Source of the DNA: Symsagittifera roscoffensis
Taxonomy: Eukaryota; Xenacoelomorpha; Acoela; Convolutidae
Reading direction: 5' to 3'
Length of the DNA: 64,000 nt
Assembly (NCBI RefSeq): GCF_963678635.1
Contig: NC_087064.1
Location: forward strand, 4,440,411 to 4,504,410
Position 1 is the first letter of the stretch. Every line of letters starts with the position of its first letter. The position numbers were made by a program, and so were the translations under genes. Positions 13,137-24,910 of this stretch are shown piece by piece. Under the pieces are notes generated by a model, which searched no databases, was not told the origin of the DNA, and saw nothing but the letters and a program-made list of their open reading frames with translations.

Positions 13137-14048
13137 TATAAGATTCGCCCGGAAGTACATATCGACGGAAAATAAAGCTAAGCTATGAAACGACTGGCCA
13201 GCGTCTTAACTAACCTCGACATGCTATTCACCGTCTCTACCAAAGCCAGTTCTTTTGGTGGTCTTTCTAACATCGGGTCGACAAAAACGTTACTGCTTTC
13301 GGCTTCGGTCAAAACACTCAGATTAACTTAATTACATGCAGAACTAGTGAGCTCATGGCTGGGTCTCAGTATCCCCAGACCACGAGTTCATTCCTAAAAA
13401 CAGGGCTTCTACTATTTATTATATTACTATTGTTTTTGTTCAGTAGATGAAAATCATCATCTCCATCGAAGATGGATCAACCCTTTCCCCCAACTCCTAG
13501 CTTCTCATTCTTGCAAAATGAATTCAAATGTTAATTTAAGTCAATTCAAGACATAGCGGTAAGCTAAAAGTTTATATGAAAGAGTTTCAGTTCAACTCCC
13601 GAGACCCCTCCGGATTCCTGAATCCGGAAAAATAACGTCCTTATCTTCCTTCCGGAAGGCTGCCTTCTATCCTTCACCGTTGTTATGAACGGCCTTGCAA
13701 CTATTGTAGCGACACAATAGTTGCAACTCGGAGCGGTCTCTGCTAACTCTGCAATTCGTTGTCGTTTTTCAATCATAATTCTCGTAGTTATCGCTATCGC
13801 AACTATTGTTGTTCTGATTTTATTCTAGTTTTCTTCCAAAATGGCGGTTTTTGACGCTTCTCAGAATTATTACTTCATCATTTCGAATTTTTAAAATTTC
13901 AAAATACCAGAATATCTTGACCTTCACCGTTTGGCTAATCGTCCCAATAACGTTGTTAATCTCTTAAAACCGTCAATTCGGAAGGTTAGCTGCTAAAAAT
14001 TCGAATCCATCCAATCTGCAGTTTTGTCCATTCTGGTCGAACGTCACA
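13137..14048 (-). repeat. Copy A 5' LTR
   Basis: 912 bp. On the minus strand it begins TGTGACGTTCG and ends ...GGCGAATCTTATA, a mutated form of the usual ...GGCGAATGTTACA. It contains the conserved LTR stem-loop (TTGCAACTATTGT with its inverse) at 13695-13726. It is clearly diverged from the LTRs of copies B and C, so it belongs to an older insertion or a different subfamily. The flank to its right begins TTA. Confidence 0.88.
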
Positions 14049-14633
14049 TTAAATTGGTTTGAATCTAAAAAAACCGACGGTTTGTTCTCGTACGTATTCT
14101 TCCCCGTTATACAAAAACGAATGCCCCCTGTCAAATGGAAACGCATCCAATCCAATACTCTTCAGATACTCTCGGACTACTGTGCCTTTCCACTAGAATG
14201 ACATCGAATTTAGCATGAGGAAAAAACTTTATTTGAAGAAGTTTAATCGTACGATACGCCAATTTGTCTTTTAACAGTATTATTTGTAAAAAAAAAGACG
14301 AGTTGAGAAGGGTTATTTTTGACTGAAAAATTATGAATATTTTCAAAAAAATCTTTATAAACAAAAAAACGTAACAAACTTTAAATTTCGCGACTTTTAA
14401 AACCGAAAGTCAAACAGACGATTTTCGCTGATAAAATTTAGATGTGAAAGACAGAGAAAACGATTGAAACAAGGATTATCAATACTCGAGAAAGAGACAC
14501 TCCAAATTGTAACGATTGAACTGTTAAATTCGTAACTGAGCTCATCCCGTGAGTAAGGAAGGCTGACGGGAAATATTTCAACTGTTCCTGTTCGTTAAAA
14601 AGAATTTTCTTCACGAATTTCGACGAAACCTTA
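14049..14633. other. Non-element spacer between head-to-head LTRs, copy 1
   Basis: 585 bp, AT-rich, with no gene I can support. It lies between a minus-strand LTR (ending 14048) and a plus-strand LTR (starting 14634). It recurs at 23372-23955 with about 16 differences by eye (roughly 97% identity), which shows that the locus, not just the elements, is duplicated. It ends TTA, the 3-bp flank shared with the right end of copy C. Confidence 0.85.
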
Positions 14634-15535
14634 TGTGACATTCGACCAGAATGTGCCAAAATGCAGATTCGGCGATTTCGAATTTTTAGCAGCGAACCTT
14701 CCTAATTGGCGATTTAGAAGGAATAAGAACGTTATTCGAACGATTGGACAAATCGTGAAGGCTTTTAAATTTTCGAAGTGATGACGTAACAATTCTCAGA
14801 AACATCAAAAACGGCCATTTTGGCAGAAAAACTGAAAAACAACACAACAAAGATAGTTGCGCTGACGAAAACAACGAAGATTGTGATAGAAAAACCACAG
14901 AGAGAAACAGAAGTAACAGAGACCGCTCCAAGTTGCAACTATTGTGTCGCTACAATAGTTGCAAGGCAGTTGCTAACAACAGTGAGGAGTGGAAACCAGC
15001 CCTCCGGGTTATAGAGAAATCGAGCTTAACGTGCTTGATTCAGTGGATTCGAGAATCAGGAGGGGTTTCGGGACTGAAACTTTTATTGTTTTATATAAAC
15101 TTTTAGCTTCCCTATTATGTCCTGAATTGAATTTAATTAACATCCGAATTCATTCTATTAAAATGAGAAGCTAGGAGTTGGGGGAAAGGGTTGATCCATC
15201 TTCGATGGAGATGATGATTTTTATCTACTGAACAAAAACAATAATAAATCAATAAGTAGTAGTAGCCCTGTTTTTAGGAGTGACCTCATGGTCTGGGGAT
15301 ACTGAGACTCAGCCATGAGCTCACTATTTCTGCATGTAATTAAGTTAATTTGAGTGTTTTGACCGAAGCCGAAAGCAGTAACGTTTTTTGCCGACCCGAT
15401 GTTAGAAAGACCACCGAAAGTACTGGCTTGGTAGAGACGGTGAATAGCATGCAAAGCTCTGTTTAGACGTTAGCCAGTCGTCTTAGGATTGAGTTTTGTT
15501 CTCCGTCGATATGTATCTTCCGGGCGAATGTTACA
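14634..15535 (+). repeat. 5' LTR of the truncated plus-strand element in duplication unit 1
   Basis: 902 bp, TGTGACATTCG to GAATGTTACA. Close to the copy C 5' LTR (23956-24880), of which it is the duplicated counterpart. It carries the conserved stem-loop at 14933-14964, a TATATAAA box near 15095 and an AATAAA near 15243. Twelve bases after its end lies the primer-binding-like TGGCGCTCCTGGGTGTTA (15548-15565). Confidence 0.9.
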
Positions 15536-18500
15536 TATAGGTTTTTATGGCGCTCCTGGGTGTTATACTTTTTAACATCATGACCGGCAGAACCGTTAAC
15601 GAGCACTCCGCGCCGAGCGGATGCTCACATTAACGCCCTCAATAGGCCTAAACCGCCGGGGCGGAAGGGTAGTTCGGAACGCGGAAGCCTTCCGGATTAC
15701 CGTGAATAGCTTTTTAAACTAGTTAAGACCGAAAGTTCACGAATCAGGAAGGGTGGGGGGAACGGCCATTCCCTCGTGCCCTGAGAGGTTTGTGACCAAA
15801 AACACTTAAAAATATACATAAAACCAAACAAAAAGTAGTATAGTACCCAAGAAAAACAAAAAACATAAAAAAATAACCGAAAAAACCAAAAACAGTAAAA
15901 AAGTAAAAAATCAGTAGAAATCATCATCCCAGACAAGATGTGATCCGACCCTCCCGTTGTTACAGGCATTTATATCAGTCAGGATCGTTACGACCAATTT
16001 TGTGGCCCGTTTGTGAGGCTTGTACTGTAGGGTTATTTGAGCATTTAAGCACGTTAATCATAAATTGCGCTCAATCCGGAAGGGTCAGCTGATTTGCGCT
16101 CAATCCGGAGGGGTCTTGGGAGAAGACTGATCCGGCAAGCAGTACAAGGAACAAGAAGAAGGGACTCAACGACAACAACAATCGACTGTTGGGTATCGTT
16201 AACGAGTCTTGTATCCCTTTTGGTACAAAAATTAAGATAGTAATCTGTGGGGGCTCGACAGTGCTGCACTGTAGTGACCCTTCACCGAACTGCGAATATC
16301 CGAGTTAAGCACCTTAATTCGGATATTAAACCAATCCGGAGGGGTATAGTATTACTAATATTATTACTTATATAGCCTATATTAATACTCCTATACCGTT
16401 TTTCAGTGAAAAACACAGAAAGCAGACCGGTTTTTAGGGTCAAAATAGCGATATTTTGATCCCCCCACAAGTCGCGATTTTTGAGATATCGATATTTTTT
16501 GAAGTGGAAAAAAGCGCTGAAGTGGTGTGTTACATCGTAACTGCACTGCCATAATAGATAGAACCGGTTAAGTTTAGTTCGGAAGTGGTTGGAACTATTT
16601 TAGTACCGAAAACCGAATTTTCGCGATTTTTGATAGTACGAAACACTATAAAATCAGAAAATTTTTTGAAATTTTTGAGTTAGAACAGTAAAAATAGTTG
16701 TTCGGACAACGTCCACTAGTGAATCTACAAGTTTTAAAACCCGCTACCCGAAAGCCTTCCGGGTTGCAGAGAAATCGAACTTAACGTGTTTGATTTGGTG
16801 GATTCATCAATCCGGAGGGGTCCAGGTAGCATAGTTTTTCGCAAATTTTTTCTACTAAGGCGTTTTAGATCGGGTCTTTTGCATTGAACTAGAAGAGTAT
16901 AGGCCTTCTGAGCTCGGATCAATAATTTTTAGTTCGAAAAGAACAGAATTGCGGAAAAAGTTAGGCGGAACTTATAAGAGATAATTTATTGACTTTAGAA
17001 AAAAGACGTTTTGGTTAATAACTTTGGAACTACTGAACAGATCCAGTTGATCTTGGTACCAATAGATCAGAAATTAGCTGAGCTTACTGATAGGGACAAA
17101 AGTTTTTCGAATAAGTAAGCGTGAAAAGTTTTTGAAATTGTTTTTAGCAAATTCACCAATTTGGAAGGGGTAGACCCTTCACGTTTTATAATTTTTTTTA
17201 GGAAAGCCCTTACACCCCTACCAAAAGGTAACAGCGGTTGAATAAAGTAACTTTAGGCTGTGCTAGACAAAAAGGGAGGGTAAAGGCACAGGAAATCCTT
17301 AATCGAGCCGAAGTTGGGCTAGCAATAAGACCCTTCACCGTTAGCGTGAACTGTCAAATAAGAGGCTTAACTTCAATCCGGAAGGGTCTAGGAAAGCAGT
17401 ACATACCCTTCCTAGTTAATTGAAACAGCAAAGTCGCATCGGAGAACATATCCGAAGGGGTTTAGGAAAGCCCTTACACCCCTACCAAAAGGTAACAGCG
17501 GTTGAATAAAGTAACTTTAGGCTGTTCTAGACAAAAAGGGAGGGTAAAGGCACAGGAAATCCTTAATCGAGCCGAAGTTGGGCTAGCAATAAGACCCTTC
17601 ACCGTTAGCGTGAACTGTCAACTAAGAGGCTTAACTTCAATCCGGAAGGGTCTAGGAAAGCAGTACATACCCTTCCTAGTTAATTGAAACAGCAAAGTCG
17701 CATCGGAGAACGTATCCGAAGGGGTATAGGTTGAAAGAAGGAAATCTCCGAAAAGCTACTATTACAAACCAGAGGGCTCCCAATCCGGAGGGGTCTTATA
17801 TTTGCTAATTCGGAGGGGTCCCAATCCGGAGGGGTCTTATATTTGCTAATTCGGAGGGGTCCCGATCCGGAGGGGTCTTATATCTATTAACTCAGAGGGG
17901 TCCCAATCCGGAGGGCTCCAAATTTTGTTAGTCCGGAAGGGTCCTATATATATATAGATTTTTTCTCCTTCCCAATCCGGAGGGGTATTATTTTAGATAA
18001 ACGGAAGAAAGACTAAAGTGAGAGGTATTAGGTTATTAGCAGACGGCCTAGGAATCAGTGACTTCACTGGTAACTTGCCTTTCAATAAAAACCAGACCAA
18101 AACAAGACAGGTCCGAACTCGGATATTCGCGACACTAAGTCTAATACGTTTTTTTGAAAAGTGACTGCCCTGAGGATTTTAGTAGGTCTAGCTCGGGCAG
18201 TCCGAAGGCAGATAGGTAACACAGTACTCGGTGGGTGCGATAGACGCCCACTTGAGAAAATTACTGCCTTCAAAGTTTTGTCTGTTTTGTGCAGCACCAA
18301 GCAGGGAAAGCTTTTTCTTTAAAATATAAGTTCGACTATTGTACTGCGACCAACTAAAAGTACAATACACATACGTTTTTTTATAGAGATATTCATATTC
18401 TGTCATTATATCCTTTTTTTGTTTTTGATTTTAAATCAACATAATTTGTGCTTGATTGGGTAGTGAGTACACTATCTTTTAAATTGACTGATAACATCAT

Positions 18501-18690
18501 ATTGTGCTAGTTCTCCAATCTTACGACCGATAACCGGTTAGTGTGAATAAATTATATACAAAACTGTACTCTGATAACATACAGGGATTCGTGGTCACTA
18601 TTTAACAGAATCTTGTGAAATTTATTGTGTTGTGTCATTATTATTGGTAGTCAAACTATAAGGTCAATAGCAATCGAATTAAGTGTATAG
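15536..18690 (+). other. 5' leader of the truncated plus-strand element
   Basis: This is a leader of the same type as 24881-27821 with no supported gene. It includes a unique 264-bp tandem duplication (17201-17728) and the CCGGAGGGGT cluster at about 17768-17995. It runs directly into a gag interior at 18690/18691, so the gag start present in copy C (27822) has been deleted here. Confidence 0.8.
17201..17728 (+). repeat. 264-bp direct tandem duplication in the leader
   Basis: Units 17201-17464 and 17465-17728 are nearly identical (first differences: TGTGCTAG versus TGTTCTAG, and CAAATAAG versus CAACTAAG). The homologous leaders of copy C (around 26572-26835) and copy B have a single unit, so this is a local duplication. 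Confidence 0.9.
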
Positions 18691-19300
18691 GAGACTGGGA
18701 GAAGTGATTCCGGTAACAGGAGACATGCGAGCCCAGGGAGGAGTCACGTGGGCCAAGGGGGAAACAGTCACGGCGATTCGGATTGCAGGGATGCACCGAA
18801 CACAGAGCCCTTAACAAGGTGCGATGATACTCAGGCGGGGCACTCAAAAGATGCTACGGCAATGGCCACAGCCCTTGAACCCCTGAACAGGTCTTTGAAG
18901 ACATTCCTGACGAGGCTATCCAGAACTAATGAACGCAGTGAAAAGTCTAGAAGAGTCTTTAAGAAACCAAGATGCTATAAAGACGAATCTGACGGCTGCA
19001 TTGACACCTGGATAGACGTAATGAAACTGCATTTCAAGGAAGAGGACTTGTCGGAGAGACAGGAATGCAGTGCGCTTACCAGTAACTTGGAAGGGACAGC
19101 CCTGAACTGTGTCATGGCAAAGAAGCAATATCAGCGTGACACAGCCGAGAAAATCTTCGAAATCTTGTTAAACCGTTTTGGATCAGGGGTGCAGGGACAC
19201 CAAGCGATGATGCGTTTCGAGAAACGGAGGCAACGAGAAGATGAAACGATAGATAAGTTTCTCGACGACTTGGAAATGCTGAGAAGACGCAGCCAACCGG
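18691..19300 (+). pseudogene. gag: Gag fragment, capsid-like part only
   Basis: Encodes the end of the Gly/Arg-rich linker and the first two thirds of the capsid-like region (open from 18748: ...LNRSLKTFLTRLSRTNERS...), equivalent to copy C 29317-29928. It lacks the gag N-terminus, the zinc knuckles and everything downstream. At 19300 it is joined in opposite orientation to another gag fragment. The reading is continuous across the site of the copy B 28-base deletion, supporting the intact arrangement as ancestral. Confidence 0.88.
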
Positions 19301-19520
19301 TCCATGTATTTCCTGGTTCTCATTCATGGCCTGGTCCGGATGGAATTCCGTTTCTAGCATAGCTTTTCGCTCTTCTGAGGACTTCCGTCTCCATTTTGTC
19401 GGTCCGGAATCGTGTGATCCGTTCCACAAAAGGGTCGGTCATTGCTTTTCTTTGCTCTTCAGGTATGAATTTCCTGGAGCTATCACCTCGTTTAGGTATC
19501 CTTGACTTGTCTAGACTCAT
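19301..19520 (-). pseudogene. gag: Gag N-terminal fragment, opposite strand
   Basis: Minus-strand gag beginning at Met 19520 (M-S-L-D-K-S-R-I-P-K-R-G), about 70 codons with a frameshift near 19390. It ends abruptly at 19300, where the plus-strand gag fragment is joined. This is the duplication breakpoint. The fragment runs further into gag than copy A, so the copy A gag deletion came after the duplication, or it derives from a sister copy. Confidence 0.82.
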
Positions 19521-22459
19521 TTTCACTTTATCACTTCTTACTATCTATACACTCAGTTCGATTGCTAGTGTCCTTTTGATCTGACTACTGATAATAATAA
19601 CACAACACAATAAATTCCAAAAGTTTCTAATAAATAGTGACCAAGAATCCTTGAATATTATCACGGCACAGCGTTTATTCAACTTATTCACAATAATCAA
19701 TTATTAGTCGTAAGATTTGAGAACTAGCACAGTATGATGATATCAGTCAATTTAAAAGATAGTGTATTCACTACCCAATCAAGCACAAACTGTTGATTTT
19801 AAAACCAGATATAACAAAATAAGATTTTTTCTATGAAAAAATTATGTGTATCGACTTTTAGTTGGTCGCAGTACAATAGTCGAACTTGTTTTTATAAGGA
19901 AAGAGCTTTCCCTGCCTGGTGCTGCACCAAAAAGACAAATCTTGAAGGCAGTAATTTTCTCAAGTGGGCGTCTATTGCACCCACCGAGTTCTGTGATACC
20001 TATCTGCCTTCGGACTGCCCGAGCTAGACCTACTAAAATCCTCAGGGCAGTCACTTTTCCCAAAAACTTTTTGGATTTCAATCCACACCAATGAGTTACA
20101 CACTTTTTTTAAATTTAGAATTAGTGTCGCGAATATCCGAGTTTGGACCTGTTTTGTTTTGGTCTGGTCTTTTTTGAAAGGCAAGTTACCAGTGCAGTCA
20201 CTGGTTCCTAGCCTGTCTCTTAATAACCTAACACCCCTCTCTACTATCTTTTCTTCTGTTTACCTAAGTCCTTTAACAAAATAATACCCCTCCGGGTTGA
20301 CAAAAACAGTAACCCTCCGGATTGGCAAAATTGAGACCCCTCCGGATTGGGACCCCTATGGGTTAGCTAATGTAAGATCCCTCCGGATTGGGACCCCTCC
20401 GAATTAGGAAAAATTTGGACCCCTCCTGATTGGGACCCCTGCGGTTTAGGAAAATTTGGACCCCTCCTTATTGGGACCCCTCCGGTTTTGTAAAAATAGC
20501 TTTTCAGAGACTTCCTTGATTTTCAACCTATACCCCTCCGGATACGTTCTCCGATGCTATTATGCTGTTTTTGTCAACTAGGAAGGGTACGTGGTCCTTC
20601 CCTAAACCCTTCCGGATTGAAATTAAGCCTCTTGTTTGACAATTCACGCCAACGGTGAAGGGTCTTATCGCAAGCCTAATTTCGGCTCTATCTAGGTTTT
20701 CTGGTGCCTTCAGCCTTCCCTATTCTTCTGGAACAGCGTAAAATTGCCTTATTCAACCGTTTCTACCCTTTGGTAGGGGTGTAAGGGCTTTCCAAAAATT
20801 TTTTTATAAAACGTGAGTGGTCTACCCTCCCGAATTGGTGAATTTGCTAAAAACAATCTCACAAAACTTTCACGCTTATTTTTTCGAATAAGTTTCGTTC
20901 TTATTAGTAAGCTCAGCTAATTTCTGATCTAATGGTACCAAGATTAACCGGATTTGTCCAGTAGTTTCAAAGTTATTAACCAAAACGTCTTTTTTCTAAG
21001 GTTCAAAAATTTTCTCTCTTATAGGTTCCGCCTAACTTTTTCCGCAATTCTGTTCTTTTTGACCTAAAAATTATTGATCCGAGCTCAAAAGGCCTATACT
21101 CTTCTAGTTCAATGCAAAAAAGCCGATCTAAAATGCTTTAGTAAAAAAAAAAATTGCGAAAAACTATGCTACCTGGACCCCTCCGGATTCATGAATCCAC
21201 TGAATCAAACACGTTAAGTTCGATTTCTCTGTAATCCGGAAGGCTTTCGGTAAACGGGTCTTAAAACCTGTGGATTCACTAGTAGACGTTGTCCGAACAA
21301 CTATTTTTACTGTCCTAACTCAAAAATTTTAAATTTTTTTTTGATTTTATTGTGTTCCGTTTTCTCAAAAATCCCGAAAATTCGGTTTTTGGTACCAAAA
21401 TAGTTCCAACCACTTCTGAACTAAACTCAACCGGTTCTACCTATTATACTAGCACAGTTACGATGTAACGCACTAATTTAGTGCTTTTTTCCGTTTCAAA
21501 AATTATCGATATTTCAAAAATCGCGATTTGTGTGGGGATCAAAATATCGCTATTTTGACCCTAAAAACCGTTCCGCTTACTGTGTTCTTCACTGAAAAAT
21601 TAGTGAAGAATATTAGTAATACTATATCCCTCCGGGTTTGTTCAATATCCGAATTAAGGTGCTTAACTCGGATTTTCGCAGTTCGGTGAAGGGTCACTAC
21701 AGTGCAGCACTGTCGAGCCACCCACAGATTACTATCTTATTTTTTGTACCAAAAGGGATACAAAACTTGTTAACGATAACCAACAGTCGACTGTCGTTGT
21801 CGTTGAGCCCTCCTTGTTGCTCCTTGTACTGCTTGACGGATCAGTCTTCTCCCAAGACCCCTCCGGATTGAGCGCAAATCAGCAGACCCTTCCGGGTTGA
21901 GCACAAATTAGCATTAACGTGCTTAAATACTCAAACAACCCTACAGTACAAGCCTCACAAACGGGCTACAAAAATGATCGTAACGATCTTGATTGATATA
22001 AATGCCTGTAACAACAATATATCTATCAACAACAAACGGGAGGGTCGGATCACATCTTGTCTGGGGGGATGATTTCTACTGATTTTTTACTTTTTTACTG
22101 TTTTTGGTTTTTTCGGTTATTTTTTTTATGTTTTTTGTTTTTCTTGGGTACTATTCTACTTTTTGTTTGGTTTTATATATATTTTTAAGTCTTTTTGGTC
22201 ACAGACCACTCAGGAGATGAGGGGACCGCGAATCCCCCTACCCTTCCTGGTTCGTGAATTTTCGGTCTTAACTAGGTTAAAAAGCTTTTCACGGAAATCT
22301 GGAAGACTTCCGCGTTACGAACTACCCCTCCGCCCCGGCGGTTAGGGCCTATTAGGGGCGTTATTATGAGCACCTGCTTGGCGCGGAGTGCTCTTTAACG
22401 ATTCTGCCGGTCATGATGTTAAAAAAGAATAACACCCAGGAGCGCAATAAAAACCTCTA
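19521..22459 (-). other. 5' leader, minus strand, duplication unit 2
   Basis: Duplicate of 10171-13136 with small differences. No gene supported. CCCCTCCGG motifs cluster at about 20285-20545. Confidence 0.82.
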
Positions 22460-23371
22460 TATAACATTCGCCCGGAAGTACATATCGACGGAAAATAAAG
22501 CTAAGCTATGAAACGACTGGCCAGCGTCTTAACTAACCTCTACATGCTTTTCACCGTCTCTACCAAAGCCAGTTCTTTTGGTGGTCTTTCTAACATCGGG
22601 TCGACAAAAACGTTACTGCTTTCGGCTTCGGTCAAAACACTCAGATTAACTTAATTACATGCAGAAATAGTGAGCTCATGGCTGGGTCTCAGTATCCCCA
22701 GACCACGAGTTCATTCCTAAAAACAGGGCTTCTACTATTTATTTTATTACTATTGTTTTTGTTCAGTAGATAAAAATCATCATCTCCATCGAAGATGGAT
22801 CAACCCTTTCCCCCAACTCCTAGCTTCTCATTCTTGCAAAATGAATTCAAATGTTAATTTAAGTCAATTCAAGACATAGCGGTAAGCTAAAAGTTTATAT
22901 GAAAGAGTTTCAGTTCAACTCCCGAGACCCCTCCGGATTCCTGAATCCGGAAAAATAACGTCCTTAACTTCCTTCCGGAAGGCTGCCTTCTATCCTTCAC
23001 CGTTGTTATGAACGGCCTTGCAACTATTGTAGCGACACAATAGTTGCAACTCGGAGCGGTCTCTGCTAACTCTGCAATTCGTTGTCGTTTTTCAATCATA
23101 ATTCTCGTAGTTATTGCTATCGCAACTATTGTTGTTCTGATTTTATTCTAGTTTTCTTCCAAAATGGCGGTTTTTGACGCTTCTCAGAATTATTACTTCA
23201 TCATTTCGAATTTTTAAAATTTCAAAATACCAGAATATCTTGACCTTCACCGTTTGGCTAATCGTCCCAATAACGTTGTTAATCTCTTAAAACCGTCAAT
23301 TCGGAAGGTTAGCTGCTAAAAATTCGAATCCATCCAATCTGCAGTTTTGTCCATTCTGGTCGAACGTCACA
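22460..23371 (-). repeat. 5' LTR, minus strand, duplication unit 2
   Basis: 912 bp, the duplicate of 13137-14048. On the minus strand it runs from TGTGACGTTCG to GGCGAATGTTATA. Confidence 0.88.
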
Positions 23372-23955
23372 TTAAATTGGTTTGAATCTAAAAAAACCGA
23401 CGGTTTGTTCTCGTACGTATTCTTCCCCATTATACAAAAACGAATGCCCCCTGTCAAATGGAAACGCATCCAATCCAATACTCTTCAGATACTTTCGGAC
23501 TACTGTGCCTTTCCACTAGAATGACATCGAATTTAGCATGAGGAAAAAACTTTATTTGAAGAAGTTTAATCGTACGATACGCCAATTTTTCTTTTACCAG
23601 TATTATTTGTAAAAAAAAGACGAGTTTAGAAGGGTTATTTTTGACTGAAAAATTATGAATATTTTCAAAAAAATCTTTATAAACAAATAAACGTAACAAA
23701 CTTTAAATTTCGCGACATTTAAAACCGAAAGTCAGACAGACGATTTTCGCTGATAAAATTTAGATGTGAGAGACAGAGATAACGATTGAAACAAGGATTA
23801 TCAATACTCGAGAAAGAGATACTCCTAATTGTAACGATTGAACTGTTAAATTCGTAACTGAGCTCATCCCGTGAATAAGGAAGGCTGACGGGAAATATTG
23901 CAACTGTTCTTGGTCGTTAAAAAGAATTTTCTTCACGAATTTCGACGAAACCTTA
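23372..23955. other. Non-element spacer, copy 2
   Basis: 584 bp, the second copy of 14049-14633. No gene seen. Its last three bases, TTA (23953-23955), are the left flank of copy C. Confidence 0.85.
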
Positions 23956-24880
23956 TGTGACATTCGACCAGAATGTGCCAAAATGCAGATTCCGCGATTT
24001 CGAATTTTTAGCAGCGAACCTTCCGAATTGGCGATTTAGAAGGAATAAGAACGTTATTCGAACGATTGGACAAATCGTGAAGGCTGAAGGATTCGGAAAT
24101 TCCTAAATTTTAAATTTTCGAAGTGATGACGTAACAATTCTCAGAAACATCAAAAACGGCCATTTTGGCAGAAAAACTGAAAAGCAACACAACAACGATA
24201 GTTGCGCTGACGAAAACAACAAAGATTGTGATAGAAAAACCACAGAGAGAAACAGAAGTAACAGAGACCGCTCCAAGTTGCAACTATTGTGTCGCTACAA
24301 TAGTCGCAAGGCAGTTGCTAACAACAGTGAGGGGTGGAAACCAGCCCTCCGGGTTATAGAGAAATCGAGCTTAACGTGCTTGATTCAGTGGATTCGAGAA
24401 TCAGGAGGGGTTTCGGGACTGAAACTTTTATTGTTTTATATGAACTTTTAGCTTCCCTATTATGTCCTGAATTGAATTTAATTAACATCCGAATTCATTC
24501 TACTAAGATGAGAAGCTAGGAGTTGGGGGAAAGGGTTGATCCATCTTCGATGGAGATGATGATTTTTATCTACTGAACAAAAACAAAAATAATTCAATAA
24601 GTAGTAGTAGCCCTGTTTTTAGGAGTGACCTCATGGTCTGGGGATACTGAGACCCAGCCATGAGCTCACTATTTCTGCATGTAATTAGGTTAATTTGAGT
24701 GTTTTGACCGAAGCCGAAAGCAGTAACGTTTTTTGTCGACCCGATGTTAGAAAGACCACCGAAAGTACTGGCTTGGTAGAGACGGTGAAAAGCATGCAAA
24801 GCTCTGTTTAGACGTTAGCCAGTCGTCTTAGGACTGAGTTTTGTTCTCCGTCAATATGTATCTTCCGGGCGAATGTTACA
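23956..24880 (+). repeat. Copy C 5' LTR
   Basis: 925 bp, TGTGACATTCG to GAATGTTACA. Contains the LTR stem-loop around 24277-24308 (one arm with a T to C change), a weak TATA-like TATATGAA near 24437, and a module (about 24343-24411) that recurs in the leader at about 26121-26189. Confidence 0.92.
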
Positions 24881-24892
24881 TACATGTTTTTA

Positions 24893-24910
24893 TGGCGCTC
24901 CTGGGTGTTA
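24893..24910 (+). promoter_or_regulatory. Putative primer-binding site, copy C
   Basis: TGGCGCTCCTGGGTGTTA starts with TGG, as primer sites complementary to a tRNA 3'-CCA end do. It is conserved at the same 12-base distance from the LTR end in copy B (43805) and the truncated element (15548). It would pair with a tRNA ending ...CACCCAGGAGCGCCA, close to the 3' end of animal tRNA-Asn apart from two adjacent bases. The 12-base gap is larger than usual. The tRNA assignment is inference. Confidence 0.5.

Larger units (their letters stand above)
1..14048 (-). mobile_element. Copy A: degraded Gypsy-like LTR retrotransposon, left end outside the window
   Basis: Read on the minus strand, the order from right to left is 5' LTR, long leader, gag remnant, pol remnant, a short pol-to-accessory gap, an accessory-frame remnant of the type in copy B, 3' UTR and the first 107 bases of the 3' LTR. 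Compared with copy B it has lost most of the N-terminal half of gag, about 2.4 kb covering the first accessory frame, and the second half of the last accessory frame with part of the 3' UTR. Many stops and frameshifts break the rest, so it cannot be autonomous. The outer flank of the 5' LTR begins TTA at 14049; the other flank is not visible, so no target duplication can be tested. Confidence 0.9.

Noticed and set aside
14049-14633. Spacer as the missing 5' half of the old LTR remnant at 42078
   Set aside because: I could not align it with the first half of any LTR in the window.
17238-17687. Repeated 61-codon frames as small genes
   Set aside because: They are two copies of the 264-bp leader repeat and are not kept open in the copy B leader.
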